This document shows positions 34,413 to 46,162 of a DNA stretch of 64,000 bases, piece by piece. Source of the DNA: Heliocidaris erythrogramma. Taxonomy: Eukaryota; Echinodermata; Echinoidea; Camarodonta; Echinometridae. Each line of letters opens with the position of its first letter. Positions within the stretch are counted from its first letter, which is position 1. Under the pieces are notes generated by a model, which was given only the letters and a program-made list of their open reading frames with translations, searched no databases and was not told where the DNA came from. The stretch covers positions 30,536,244 through 30,600,243 of the forward strand of contig CM046859.1 in the NCBI GenBank assembly GCA_025617745.1, in the 5' to 3' direction. A program made the translations under genes and the position numbers.

Positions 34413-35279
34413 CATTTGTTTTATATACCGCACCCTTCGTCAGCTCAGAAATTAATTTCAAAGACAGATGAAATACCGTACCGTAACGTAATTTCACTCG
34501 ATCGTTCTTTCTAAATTTCGTTCGGTGTATACATGTGTATGGTGCCGGTGTAGCGGCACATACGGTTCTCCGGCAGATACCGTATCCGCCGGCAGGTATC
34601 GTTCCTAACGGCAGATATCGTTCTACCTCGGAACCATATCTGCCGGGTTTGACGTTTGCAGATTTGGTTCCCCGGCGGATTTGGTTCCACGGCGCTGCAG
34701 ATAAGGTGTATTGTATATTGGCAGATTTGTACGAGACACTCGCGTGTCTAATTGGTGGCACTGGCGAAAATGAATTTGTAACTGCCCCGTCAGCTTGGTT
34801 TACAGGCGCACGCCACAACGCCCAGTTGTAAATCTCGGGGGAATTACGGACGGACCCATTATGGTCATTTTTAACCAAGGGTGGATCCAGCTTTCGCCAA
34901 TGGGGGGTACACATTTCCTTTCATTCGATGTGTAACTAAGATATGTCAGATTTGGTTTTGGCTGGCACGTAGGGGCACGTGCATTCCTGGATACGCTACC
35001 AATAAAAATAAGATAATCTGGGATACGCCACTCTTAATTCAATCTTTATATTTAAATAATGAATTGCTCGCACACAATCTCATTTTATTAAAGCCTTTTC
35101 TGTCTTGACTGTTAATAGAAGAAGGCTAAAAAATTTACATTACAGGTCTATAATCCCTATAATTTCCATAAATCATATCAAGTGAAATATTCCGATTTAA
35201 TAGAAAAATAAAGATAGCATTTTATTATTTTTAAAATAATAAAATGCTTTTCTCGACATTCCCCGTCAGATATCGGGCA

Positions 35280-35510
35280 TACTCGTGATACAGGACCCGC
35301 TAGTTTGCAAGTGTAATCGATCATACCTTTGTATTAGGGTTCTAACTTCAGCCAGCTCACTAGTTATACTCGTGATCCAGGCCCCGCTGCATGTCCTACA
35401 GTGCCCAAATGGGGCCTGTTTCACGACCATACTAGTTATAATCGTTATCGACGCCCCGTGCTACGAAATTTCAAGCCACAGAACACAGCAGCGGGGCCTC
35501 GATATTGAGG
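35280..35510. repeat. iterated CTCGTGATCCAGGCCCCGCT motif
   Basis: ACTCGTGATACAGGACCCGCT-type and ACTCGTGATCCAGGCCCCGC-type units on the plus strand, a diverged ATCGTTATCGACGCCCCGT, and a mirrored GCAGCGGGGCCTCGATATTG near 35488. ACTAGTTATA precedes two of them. It is the third motif-iterated unit in the nest. Confidence 0.6.
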
Positions 35511-35744
35511 ACTGTTGTTCCATATCTACTCGTGAAAATGCCTTGGGGGGGGGGGGGGGGGGTGGGACCCAAGTACATTGTAAATTGCTGTACAATAAAA
35601 GTAGGGAATGCAGTGAGCATTTCTAATCTAACCAAGGGTGTGACATTTTAAAGCACACTATGTACTGGTGGTGCCATGGGGGGGGGGGGGGGGGGTTGTT
35701 TGAAATGTTCATGTATTCATATATTATTGATTTATTTATTCGTG

Positions 35745-35764
35745 GACGTACCCCCCCCCCCCCC

Positions 35765-35793
<29 letters not shown>
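35745..35793. repeat. C-run joined to A-run
   Basis: About 15 C directly followed by about 30 A. A similar junction is at 36009-36035 and a shorter one at 36119-36133. Confidence 0.9.
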
Positions 35794-35801
<8 letters not shown>

Positions 35802-36705
35802 AGTTTTCTTTCTTAAATCATTGTATTTTTTCTGCATTGTCATTACAATGAGATTCCTTGAGTGTATTCTACCTTTCATTTTTATTCTGTTATTTTGCTC
35901 AACCCCTCTTTTGTTCCTGAGGGCACCCCCGCCTTTTTTTTTTTTTGGCTTTGCTTTTCAGTTGAACCCCCTTTTAATTTAATTTTTATCTGTCACTTCA
36001 GCGCAGAACCCCCCCCCCCCCCAAAAAAAAAAAAAGTTTAAATATTGGGGGAAAGTATCCCCTTATATATGGTTGTAACCCCTCCCTTGCAATAACTCCT
36101 CTCTTGCAATCCCCCACCACCCCCCCAAAAAAAGAGGCAATTATTTTATTGTGTAGTTAAGGCATGCCACTTAGATTTTAAAGGGGGCACGGGCGCTTTA
36201 GCCCATGGATCCGCCCATGCCTTTATCCCCTCAATATCAAGATTATGCCCTTTAGTTACGGCTTTACCAAAAGAAAAAGAAGAAAAAAATAAAGAAAATA
36301 AAAAATACAAACATCTTGATTAAGACTATAACCTTTCCCTCTAGACCATGGACATGTGCCACAATATATACGCGTGCTTTATTTCGGGACTGAGCACTCT
36401 TTGGAATTAAACTCTTTGGTACTACGCATAGGTACTACGTATAGAGAAACGATAGCAAGAACGATATCTGCCGAAGAGAAATAGGTACGGTATCTGCCGG
36501 GGTTGGAACACGATCCGCCGGCAGATAGTGTTCTTGGCCGTTCTTAGAACGGTATCTGCCGATCCCCGTATCTGCCGCTACACCGGCCGCGCGCCTGCAT
36601 ATCTAAATTACCATAGCTATACGCGCGCATTGTATTGCATTGTACGCGCATTGTATTGTATTGAACGCGCGAGCAGAACTATGCCCGGTCAATATATTTT
36701 ACCAT

Positions 36706-37183
36706 ACCGCCCGGCAGCGTTATTGTTTTCTGCGGCACAGATTGGGGCATGGTGCGTGTTGAGCCTATGGGAATTACGTTCTTTCCCTTGTGAATAGTGT
36801 CTGCACGTGAGACTAGTTATGTTTCAACTTTGAAAGAGACTACAAGTATCGGACTTGTATTTTCTTACTCAGTTTCACCTTATTTTTAAATCAGCAAAAG
36901 AAAATTTCGCAATATATTCCTCTGCCGAGATTCGAACTCGCGCTCCTTTCATCGATAGCGCACCAGATTATCCGATTGCGCGCGCCACACAGAACAGCTG
37001 CTCAATTGCCTTGCTCGTTTTATCATATCCCACAGTTCGTTTTCATGAATATTCATGCCGACTAGTCTTGACAGAATAAACCGTATTATGACCAATATGA
37101 CGCATTAGTCTGTAAATCAAGACCCCTTTAAAAGAAAAGCCCCAATCTGTGCCGCAGAAAAAAAATAACGCCGCCCGGCAGTC
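36706..37183. mobile_element. inverted-repeat element enclosing a tRNA-like SINE
   Basis: The left arm CCGCCCGGCAGCGTTATT then TTCTGCGGCACAGATTGGGG (about 36712-36752) mirrors GCCCCAATCTGTGCCGCAGA and AATAACGCCGCCCGGC (37139-37178). The order of the CCGCCCGGC tip is altered in one arm. The enclosed DNA carries the tRNA-derived sequence at 36920-36988. Confidence 0.7.
36905..36990 (-). repeat. tRNA-like SINE head, minus strand
   Basis: The minus strand reads GTGGCGCGCGCAATCGGATA (A-box region), ATCTGGTGCGCTATCGATG and the B box GAGTTCGAATCTC, then GGCAGAGGA. The acceptor pairing is poor and the anticodon uncertain (GAT is one option), so I call a SINE head and not a gene. Confidence 0.6.
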
Positions 37184-37239
37184 CGTAGTGAATTTCATGA
37201 TCGCAAATTTGAGGCCTAGAATCTAGACATGTTGTATAT

Positions 37240-37430
37240 AAAGATAGTTATGAATAGTGGTCCTTATGAATGGAGGTCCTTTTGAATAGAGAGGTAATTA
37301 GTATATGGTTTGCTCGTTAATTAGAAGGACCGCTATTCATACAATACCGCTATTCATTTAGTCACGCGTTATGCATAGCGGTCCTTATAAATAAGTGGGC
37401 CTAATGAATAGCGGTCCTTATGACTAGCGA
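37240..37430 (-). repeat. iterated CTATTCATAAGGACCG motif, right block
   Basis: At least six ATGAATAG...GGTCCTTAT units in both orientations, including a hairpin ACCGCTATTCAT/ATGCATAGCGGT. It mirrors the left block at 34186. Confidence 0.8.
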
Positions 37431-39050
37431 GGTCGCCCCAAATATTCTTCCGTTCTGTCATGACTTTCATGACTGTCATGAAATTTACCCCTACAAACAA
37501 GATTATGCTAGGATTATTTTTTTGCAGGGGATGATTGGATGTTTATTTATTTATTTATTTATTCAAACATATTTACTCAGGATGACAAGATCAGTTAAAA
37601 ACTGTTTTTCATCATGGTCCTGACAATAAAAAGCATGAACATTAAAAAGCATGAATTTTAAAAGAATCTAGCAGAAGGGATTATACACCTGTACATTAAA
37701 AAGAACAATAAGTAATCAAGATTTATAATATTGCGTAGAAAAATACACTAATGAGAATTATGATATATTCTATATATGTACAGGTCAGACTGTAAGGGGT
37801 ACCCTGCTCAAACGGAGCAGGGGAGGGGGGAGGGGGGTTCCAGCTCCGTCCTTTGCTGAGTATTATGATTAATAAGGGATCAATCTCTGCAAGGTCATGG
37901 TAGGTTTACTACTGAAGATATTTTGCAGTTACTTGTTTCATTCGCAAAATAATTCACAGAACCTTAGCAACATATTATATCATACCTACAATTTATCTCG
38001 ATAAAACAGACCATTTTTGTTTATTGTTAAAATTACCCAACATTACAAAATCATAATTGCATACCATATATTTTCAGATTTTTCACAGTTATGCCTTGTT
38101 CATGTTGTTGTATATATTCAAATGGGAGTTCATCATTCATATTTTGTGTAAATAATTCATTTACTTTGTCCAGCTGCAGACAAAAAGGACCAGGTTTATA
38201 AAAGAGCAAACCTTTTGGCATAATTATGTGCGCAGCTGCTACATTTCATGCAAAAATAAACAATGTGCAAAGTTGCATTATAATAATATCCCATTTTTAT
38301 ACGGAGTACACAATTCTGTGAACTAATGTCCCCAAACGATTTGAAAATTTTACAGCTCACAGCGACAGAGATCGAAGAATATGGCGATCACCGTTTTGTG
38401 TCCTGATTACCCTTTCCTGAATTTTCAAAATGTGTTTGAATATGATCCTCTCCCCTTTCTCTCTCTCTCTCTCTCTCGCCCTCCCTCCATCCTCCTCCCT
38501 CGATCTCTCCCTATTCCTCCTCCCCCTCTCCTTCTCTTTTGAAAATGGAACACCAAACAGTCAGGGAGAGTGTTAGTCTATTTTTCAAGGAAAGGACACC
38601 CTCCCCTTGTAACTAGGAAAGTTTTATCTCCGTATCAACCACTGCATATATAACTTGCGTCGTCGTTTATGCTGAATGGTTTGGTTGTTAATATCTTGCT
38701 TCATCACATATCACATACATTGATATATAACGAAAAAAATAAAGAAATATATAACTAGAAAGGCCGTCAAAGGCGGCAGACCCACGCCTTAACCCAATAG
38801 GTTTTGTTTTGTTGCGATTATTTTTGTAAGCAGTAGCCATTCAAAGGGGATAACAAGAGGCACATCTCCCCCCCCCCCCCAATAAATTTTGCCATATCCA
38901 GGTCATAGCTTTGTGTGTCCCCACCCTTGAAAAAATTCTTCTGAAAAAGGTATTTTATTATTGAAACATCCCTCCCCTAAAAGTAATTGATTAGACATGT
39001 CAGAGAGCGTGGCGTGGTGAGAAAAAAAATGTTAGCAATTTGTATTCAGT
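37431..39050. other. no gene seen; TTTA run, TC tract, C-run
   Basis: A (TTTA)n near 37541-37563, (TC)n at 38457-38477, and a C-run at about 38869-38880. No supported coding region or RNA. Confidence 0.55.
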
Positions 39051-39058
39051 GTTCAGTC

Positions 39059-39240
39059 CAAGGCCGTACGCAGAAATTTTTTTCCTGGGGGGGGGGGGGG
39101 GGGGGGGCAAGATGATCGCTTTCAAAGGAACCCATAACTTGAAGTCTAAAACCCGATTAAAAAAAAGTATGATTTTGAAATTTCTGGGGGGGGGGGGGCA
39201 ACTGCCCCCCCCCCCCCCCTCCCCGCTGCGTACGGCCTTG
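39059..39240. mobile_element. hAT-like MITE with exact 8-bp target duplication
   Basis: CAAGGCCGTACGCAG at the left end and its perfect mirror CTGCGTACGGCCTTG at the right are flanked by identical GTTCAGTC (39051-39058 and 39241-39248). An 8-bp duplication and CA...TG ends are the hAT signature. The 182-bp body is non-coding: a G-run of about 19-20, a short AT-rich core, a second G-run and a C-run of about 16. Confidence 0.9.
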
Positions 39241-39329
39241 GTTCAGTCATGTCAGTGTTAGTAAATGTATTCATGTTCTATCTTTACATTGCAATTCGGG
39301 TTGTTGTTTTTTTTTTCATCGGGCTTGGA

Positions 39330-39600
39330 TAAAATAAATATGACGACAAAAGAAGTTGGATCTCGACTTGAAAATGACGTGCATGCGAGGCACAGAGCTT
39401 ACTCACTCAGTACTACAGTAACAGTCAGCCGGCCCCAGGCAATTCGCGACAGTGCTGTGTATAGTTATGTACGTACACTACAGCTACTCAGCCACTCACT
39501 CAGATCAACACACGCGAACACTCGCGAGTGCGATAGACTCACTCACGTCGAACAAACGCACCAGATTTTCACCGAAAACAATTAAAATCACGTACTACAC
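39330..39600. other. CpG-richer patch, possible promoter or 5' UTR
   Basis: In an AT-rich setting this stretch has many CpG and ACTCACTC-type words and the 12-bp palindrome CACTCGCGAGTG (39519-39530). A 106-codon plus-strand frame crosses it without recognisable domains. It could be a transcription start region on either strand, but no exon or core promoter can be fixed. Confidence 0.3.
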
Positions 39601-39949
39601 GTCCACCAGGATAAAATAAATCACAAAAACTTCCACAACAAAGTGGAAAGAACCGGGGAAAATAAACAGAAATGCACAGAAGATAAGAAATAGAGGAGAA
39701 ATTAGACGTGCTAGGCTATACGAATACCGTATACCTAGCCGCTTTCGATTTCGCATCGAGAGTACAGTTCGAGTGCAAAAAATCCCTTGTTGCTGGGATA
39801 CGTTGCTTTGAATATTCATTGCAGGCTCGTACGGATTTGAAGTGAAATGGCAAATAATGGGTCTAAAAGTCTTCTAAAATTCATAAACCTGAAATAGACT
39901 TTTGGTGAGAAGAAGTAATGAATGTTTTGATTGGCCCAAATATTTCTGC

Positions 39950-40331
39950 ATCTGCAGGCGAAGTTTGGGGTCATCAATCTTTCTAGTTTCTTTCCTGTCA
40001 CTCTCTGAACTGAAGTTCCTATACTTTACTACAGGGTCAAAAGTTCAAGGTCACACAGAATGTGCAGGGTCAACCAATCATCACCAAAATCTAATCGATT
40101 CTTTCCTGTCACTTTCTGAACATTCCCTGAAAATTTGGTGCAAATCCGTTCACCCGTTCTCTTGTTATCTTGTACACAAACAAACAAACAAACAAACAAA
40201 CAAACAAACAAAAAAAAAAAAACAAACAAACATACGGAGCCCTTTACATAACCCTGCCGATTTCATCGGCGTGGGTAAACAAACATACGGAGCCCTTTAC
40301 ATAACCCTGCCGATTTCATCGGCGTGGGTAA
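39950..40331 (+). repeat. RTE-like LINE/SINE 3' end with duplicated terminal unit
   Basis: CTTTCCTGTCACTCTCTGAA occurs twice (about 39989 and 40101), followed by AATTTGGTGCAAATCCGTTC, ACCCGTTCTCTTGTTATCTT and (CAAA)n, which is the usual 3' end of RTE-type LINEs and their SINEs. The last 53 bp, CATACGGAGCC to the hairpin CCGATTTCATCGG and GTGGGT, is repeated exactly in tandem (40224-40276 and 40277-40329). No reverse transcriptase frame remains. Confidence 0.65.
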
Positions 40332-40503
40332 TAACGGACTTTCTTTAAGATAAAAGTTCAGAAATAAAACGGTGGTATTCTCAGGGGAGGCGTTTACTTT
40401 CATTTCCACTTCCTTTTAATTGGCATATTCGCTTTACAACCTGGTTGGAAATTTCTTTAAATCCATGTTTTTATAACAATTATTATTAGTAGTAATATTA
40501 CTA

Positions 40504-40504
<1 letters not shown>

Positions 40505-40562
<58 letters not shown>

Positions 40563-40587
40563 ATTATTATTATCATCATCATTAGTC

Positions 40588-40621
<34 letters not shown>

Positions 40622-40640
40622 AAGTAGTAGCAGTAGTATA
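40505..40640. repeat. (TTA)n and (TAG)n arrays
   Basis: (TTA)n at 40505-40571 followed by (TAG)n to about 40640. Confidence 0.9.
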
Positions 40641-40644
40641 GTAG

Positions 40645-40740
40645 CAGTGGCGTAGCCAGGATTTTTCAATAGTTTTGGGGGGGGGGGCAGACGTGAAGGA
40701 TCCAACCACGTAGCCAGGATTTCATTATAGGGGCGGTTGT
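40645..40740 (+). mobile_element. partial hAT-like terminus, two copies
   Basis: CAGTGGCGTAGCCAGGATTT at 40645 with a following G-run, and again CACGTAGCCAGGATTT at about 40709. A CAGTGGCGTAGCCAGG start is the kind of terminus I know from widespread hAT-type non-autonomous elements. No matching right end is present, so both are fragments. Confidence 0.5.
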
Positions 40741-41029
40741 GAGCACTACTATTATTGCAGCTGTTGTTGTCATCATGCCCCCACACCCCTCCGTTCAATA
40801 TTTTAAGCAAGCACCTTCGTGAAAATAGAACCAGAAAATGATCACGTAAGAAATGTGCCTCTTTACATTCAGAGATTGATTAGGTCGACACACCACTTCC
40901 TAATTATGACCAACGAAGAACGAGGAAAAAGAACTCGAAACGTGAAATATTTAATTCATCTGAAGAGTGGGCATACGATGGCAGTGATGGGAAGGACGGT
41001 GATGGGATTTAAACATTAGACCAAATATT

Positions 41030-42600
41030 CGAGAGAGAGAGAGAGAGAGAGATAGGGGGAGGGACAGAGAATGAGAGAGAATCTTTAGAAAGGTAAAGCG
41101 GTGACCGGCAGCTGATGAACTACATTAAACATCTAAAGAATCTGTTTCAGAAAGAAATATATATTAACAGAATTAATAATATACAAAACAACAAATCTTA
41201 TACAAAATGAATACACGTATACAAGAGAGGCGGCATATACGTGTACCGGTATTTTTTTTTTTTGCTTGTGGAGATACATTTCACGTGTCGTTTGGGGATT
41301 AAAATGTCCATATTCTTTACGATGCCAAAACCTCATTTCTGAATATTTATAATTCTGAACATACGAGAGTCAAGGGTTACTGTCACTTACAAATTAGTCG
41401 TTGAAAAAAAATAATCGTTTGCTCAACTAGAACACGGAACTCTGCGCTTATTACAACCACGAAAACTTTTTTCCTGGATAGTCATAATTATAACTGTAAT
41501 AAAAAAAAAAAACAAGGGTCACTTTACCTCTTAAAGTCAAATCCTTTAAAGAAAGAAATGATCAGAATTGTTTTCCTCCATTTTTAGAGCTCAGCAAGGA
41601 ACTTTAGTTTTATTCGCTTATAACAACCATACCCTTGGGATACGCGCTTACCATACAAACAGAGCGTCACCGTTTTCTTGTCCCCTCTCTTTCTCTCTCT
41701 TTATCTCTATCTCTCTTCCTTGTTCTTCTCTATCTTTCTATCACTCTCTTCCTCTCTACTTCTCTTACCCTCTCTCTTCCTCTCTCTCTCTCTTTCTTCC
41801 CCCTCTCTCTCCTCTCTATCTCTCTTCCTCTCTCTCTCTTTCTTCCCCCTCTCTCTCTCTTCCTCTCTCTCTCACTCTTCCCCTCTCTCTCTTTCTCTTC
41901 CCGTCTCTCTGCATATGTCCAAAGGCAAGGTAAGTGATGCTGTGTCCAGAACGGATGCAAAATGCATCGACGTTATTATTCAGAGTTCATAAAGAAAAAG
42001 GTGCGGAGAAGAAGAGAGCAAAAACTGCTTTGCGGGAAATAATAAAGCCACCGAGATGCGCCCTGCGGAAGCAAAGTCAAATAGAAAAAGAAGAAAAAGA
42101 AGGGAAACGATGAATATAGCTGGCATGTATGTCATCTATACAGGGTACCTTCTTTTTCCCCATTCCCTACCAACTTCCATTTCTGCTTTCAGAGAGTCTC
42201 AATGGATTCGATGAAAATAAGGGATTTACTTCGCCATCTTACGGATGTAAATAAATCCATGTCGTATTTGGCATACATAATTCAGGCGAATCCATGGAAA
42301 CGCTAGGGAAACTAATTCTGTGCTTATGGGTATATTCACAAAACTCCCTAAGTCTGTATAGCTGTATAGTCTGTTATATGAGTCATATAACGCTCATATG
42401 GAATCAGATTTTGATTCAAATACTACTGAAAATGAAAACGCGGCGTTGATATGCATTTCTTTTATTTATATTGAATATAAATTTATATTAACGGTAATAC
42501 TCGAGACCTTTACATCGGTGTGAAAATAGTTGTATTTTTCGTCAAATTGTATAAGGGTGTAAAAAAATTATAGTAATGACGATAAAAACAAGAATAACTA
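41030..42600. other. no gene seen; (GA)n and a pyrimidine domain
   Basis: (GA)n at about 41031-41052 and a 250-bp pyrimidine-rich domain at 41675-41925 with repeated TCTCTTCCTCTCTC phrases. The rest is AT-rich with nothing to call. Confidence 0.6.
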
Positions 42601-42609
42601 ATAATAAAG

Positions 42610-42679
<70 letters not shown>

Positions 42680-42680
42680 T
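42600..42680. repeat. (AAT)n microsatellite
   Basis: A long, nearly perfect AAT array. From here to 43340 I see nothing else; a pyrimidine tract lies at 43340-43390. Confidence 0.9.
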
Positions 42681-43754
42681 ATCAATAATGAAAATAATAG
42701 CTACTTTGATATTATACGCTCGTAATCATCCTTCGGGATAAAAAAATATCCCTGCAAGGTTTTACAAAAGAGATAAATTTAGTCGGGGAGAATCAATGTT
42801 ATTTTCAAGTAGGAATGAAGAGCATTTTATTTGTACTTTGGTACAAAAACTTTAAAATCAGAAATATCATCCCAAATATACGGGGAAAATCTACGGGATG
42901 GTCACCACCCTATGGTCTTGTTACCCATATCCATTCGAACTTTTTGACTTGAATTTCCAACATTTAGAGTTTATCTAGTGCTTTCCAACGATGTAAACTG
43001 TATCTATATTTTGTCTATGAAGCGTAATAATAAGTATAGTGGTGTACACATGTCAAAGGGAAAAAGTTGTTTGGTAGTCTTCAGATGCAATTATCATTCA
43101 CTTTACATGATCACGATGATAATGATGTATGTACGTCACTCACTGAATATATCGACAATAAATATGCATTGATTGAAAGACTTACAGCTTTACCTGATCT
43201 ATTTAGTGTTAGATGTCCTTGTTTTTTTTATTGAATATCTTTCGATTCATGAAAGGCATACTTCGTCATAAATCTCCCTTTTCTTAACTTTTGCACTGAG
43301 GAACTCATTCCATAACGTACGATATCTCATCTCATCTCACATCTCTCTCTCTTTATCTCTCTCTCTCTCTCGCTCTCTTTCTGTCTCTCTTTATCTATAT
43401 CCCCTTTTACCTGTTCCCCCGTACTTCTTCAATCGTAATTATTATACCCCTAGGACGAAAGACCTAATTTAATCCAGAGGGTATAATTAGGTATATTAAT
43501 TAACAGCGTACTCGTCTTGGAGATCACTATCTGGTGTGCACACGAATATCAAAAAAGAAGTTTCACTCTCCACATCGTAGATAACAGCCAACTGGGCTAT
43601 GGCCCCCAAATCACAGTTCACTAGCAAAAAAGGAAATGTTAAAATCAATGTAAAGTAGGATGGAATTTATATACATTGCTGGATGACTTGATTCATATTT
43701 GCTTTCTAAAAATAAAACAAATACCCTGCTACAAATCTGGAGTTTACAAGAAAG

Positions 43755-43818
43755 AAAAAAAGAAATTATGTGAAGGCCCCTTTCCTCATTCCTTGTCCAT
43801 GATCAACCCTGGATATTT

Positions 43819-43850
<32 letters not shown>

Positions 43851-44140
43851 AAATTAAAAAAAAAAAAAAAAAAAAAAAACCGAGTAATGATTGACTTGAC
43901 TCCCATGGGGACTGCAATTATATTGAAAATAGAGTTCAAATTCACTTTTTTTATAGAGAGAGCACACTGAATAATTCACTCCTAAACAAGTGATCACTTA
44001 ACGTGACTCCAGGGGGTGAAATAGAGTGAAAATATACCATTTATTTAGAGAGAGAGAGAAGGAGAACATAATCATGTGAAGGCTCATTTTCTCCTACCTC
44101 ATTATGTATGATCTACCCTCGATGTTTCCTTGCTAATAAT
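43755..44140. repeat. degenerate direct repeats around (CT)n and A-run
   Basis: TGTGAAGGCCCCTTTCCTC (43770) resembles TGTGAAGGCTCATTTTCTCC (44075), with GATCAACCCTGGATATTTCC resembling GATCTACCCTCGATGTTTCC. A second pair, TTGACTCCCATGGGGACTG and GTGACTCCAGGGGGTG, lies between. A (CT)n (43823-43851) and an A-run (43855-43880) sit inside. The old tandem structure is only partly readable. Confidence 0.45.
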
Positions 44141-44359
44141 CCATGCAGCTCACAATTGCATATAGCATGAGGGAATTTCGAGAGCAATCAAACTGATTTT
44201 TAAACGTAACATTGTTAGTATGATAATATTTCACATGGGAATAATCAGAATTAAAACGAGAAGATGAAAGGACTCCTCCCTTTCCCTCCTTTCCCTCCCC
44301 TTAATCGTTGACCTTGTAAAAAAAAAGGTGCAGCTTGTAAGACCACTGCACACCCCCTA

Positions 44360-44560
44360 TAATCCACATTTTCTCTCCACCCAGGTGTAAATGGGTACCC
44401 GATATGATAGGTCGCTACATATTTCACCGCCAAACTATGACCGGGGTGAAAATACCGGAGCGCCAGGAGCGTCACTACTTCACGATGGCGGACTTGAACG
44501 CCATGCAAGAAGGCACCCTTATTATCATTAATATTATCATTATTATTAAACGCTGGGACC
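44360..44560 (+). repeat. partial echinoderm-type tRNA-SINE with (TTA)n tail
   Basis: TTCTCTCCACCCAGGTGTAA and ATGGGTACCCGATATGATAG match the SINE body at 14447-14806. The 3' part is different, with a GC-richer segment (CCGGAGCGCCAGGAGCGTC) before ATTATCATTATTATTA. The tRNA head is absent. Confidence 0.7.
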
Positions 44561-44949
44561 ACACCCCCCCCCCCCCATTGAATTGTTTTTCTTCAAAAAA
44601 TGAGTCAAAATATTGAAAAGGGGTCTTATTTCAGACATTTTATTCACAAGTCTTAAAATGATGACCTTATCAATTTCATGCCACCTACAAGGAACCCGCC
44701 CCCCCCATGCCAATGTCACCTCAATGTTTAGGGCCACATTGCACCACTATGATATTTCAAGTCATAAACAAACGATTTCTTAAACCGTCCCATGTCCTTT
44801 GAAATTTCATTTCACTTCCGGGTTGATAAAGATGACACAACTCACAAATGTACTTCGACCATGAAGACCGGAAGGGGTCATCTACGGTTCAACTAGGAAA
44901 ATGTTACCTGAGAGGACCCTGTTTCAACATGTGTATGTGTACACTGTAT

Positions 44950-45025
44950 ATGCAATTGGGTTTTACAGACGTGTATCAATCAATATGATTATATCTGAAA
45001 CCAACCTTTAACGTCACCATCCATT
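44950..45025 (+). repeat. interspersed repeat, family S, copy 1
   Basis: GGGTTTTACAGACGTGTATC, AATCAATATGATTAT and TTTAACGTCACCATCC match 53262-53345. No ends or class are determined. Confidence 0.6.
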
Positions 45026-46160
45026 ATCTTATCTAACGGGGAAGTATTATGATAGCAATTTCAAATTTTTTTTTCCAATATTGTTTGTGTAACATGTATA
45101 AGTAAAGAACTATTATACAGTACGATTTTGTCGAAGTCGCTACAAAATAATATAATAATTTTGCATTTATTTTTGTCATTATGGTTAAATTTGCTGACAT
45201 GATATAATAATATAGTAATTTTAATAGCCGCGTTATGAACAGCAGAAGAAAAAAGATCAAATAATTATAGTATTACAAAATAACTAACACATAATGCAAG
45301 TCTATATTATCATAATATAGTATGAATAAAATACTTTTCGATTTAGAAATACTGACAAACAGTTTCAGTGAATCTCGTCATATCTTCTCTCGTACAAGTA
45401 GATTCACCAAAATTGCATCTCGTCTGAGAAATAAATCTGTATTTCCATAAATGCATCTGGAATAAATACCCTAACGCTAGCTTTAATTTGTTTTCCTCGT
45501 AATCAAAATGGTTGATTGGAGTCACGTGACCTGACAAGAGCTATCTCACACTTGGACCTGGTTTATGTACTTGAAAGCGCTCCCGGGAGAGTGGTAACCA
45601 TATCTTCTTCTCTGACAAATCTTTTTGTACGAGAGTCCCTGTGCGCGCTGGAGAAGAATGACTTGGTATTGTGGTTTAGGCTATGCATGCATAATGAACC
45701 AGTCTGTATAAATCTCTATTGCTCTCTCTCTCTATCTCTCCAGTTCACATCATGTATGTATCCATCTGTACATCTCTATATCTATCTGTCTGTTATATAA
45801 AACAAAGTGAGTCCAACACTTTTATGTCTTATGATTTATATTAGCTTTGATATGTCAGTATTCAAATAACGAAATCTTACTTTACTCTGAGGGTATTTAT
45901 TGACGTCAAAAAGGTGAATTTGTCTTTATTTCAATATCCGCCTTCCTCTATTCTTTTTATTAATTGTTGTTTAATAGGATTATATAATCACTTTTGCCAT
46001 CTTATACCCAGTAAAGTCTATTGACAGTGTTTGCTCATATCATCAGCTCCGTCTTACTTATTCCATTTTCATATGTATTTTTTGTCAAACGAAACAGCAC
46101 TGGTAGCCATGGTTACATGCACTGACATTAATATCCTACTTCTAGCCTGTGCTGTGTAAG
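45026..46160. other. no gene seen
   Basis: AT-rich. A 94-codon frame at 45516 runs into a TC tract and has no recognisable domain. Confidence 0.55.
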
Positions 46161-46162
46161 AC

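Larger units (their letters stand above)
34544..36587. mobile_element. ~2-kb inverted-repeat element with iterated GGCAGATAC motif
   Basis: The left end GCCGGTGTAGCGGCACATAC mirrors the right end GTATCTGCCGCTACACCGGC with one mismatch. Within about 150 bp of each end the motif CGGCAGATACCGTTC and variants is repeated about five times, partly in both orientations. The interior holds degenerate repeats, homopolymer runs (G at about 35546 and 35679, C at 35751 and 36009) and no transposase frame. Superfamily unassigned. Confidence 0.7.
34186..37430. mobile_element. nested inverted-repeat complex
   Basis: Outer blocks of the ATTCATAAGGACCG motif lie in inverted orientation at both ends: TCGCTATTCATAAGGACCGC on the left, and its mirror with one mismatch at 37411-37430 on the right. 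Between them sit at least four further inverted-repeat units (34262-34412, 34544-36587, 35280-35510 inside that, and 36706-37183). The outer pair may be one element's termini or two independent insertions of the same repeat. No transposase is seen anywhere in it. Confidence 0.55.

Noticed and set aside
34351-34914. 187-codon minus-strand frame
   Set aside because: It crosses a palindromic foldback and a motif-iterated element end; no domain recognised.
39040-39261. 73-codon frame with poly-Gly and poly-Pro
   Set aside because: It lies across the hAT-like MITE; the Gly and Pro runs are its G- and C-runs.
45516-45800. 94-codon frame preceded by CACGTG
   Set aside because: It ends in a TC microsatellite and has no recognisable domain; the E-box 6-mer alone is not evidence.
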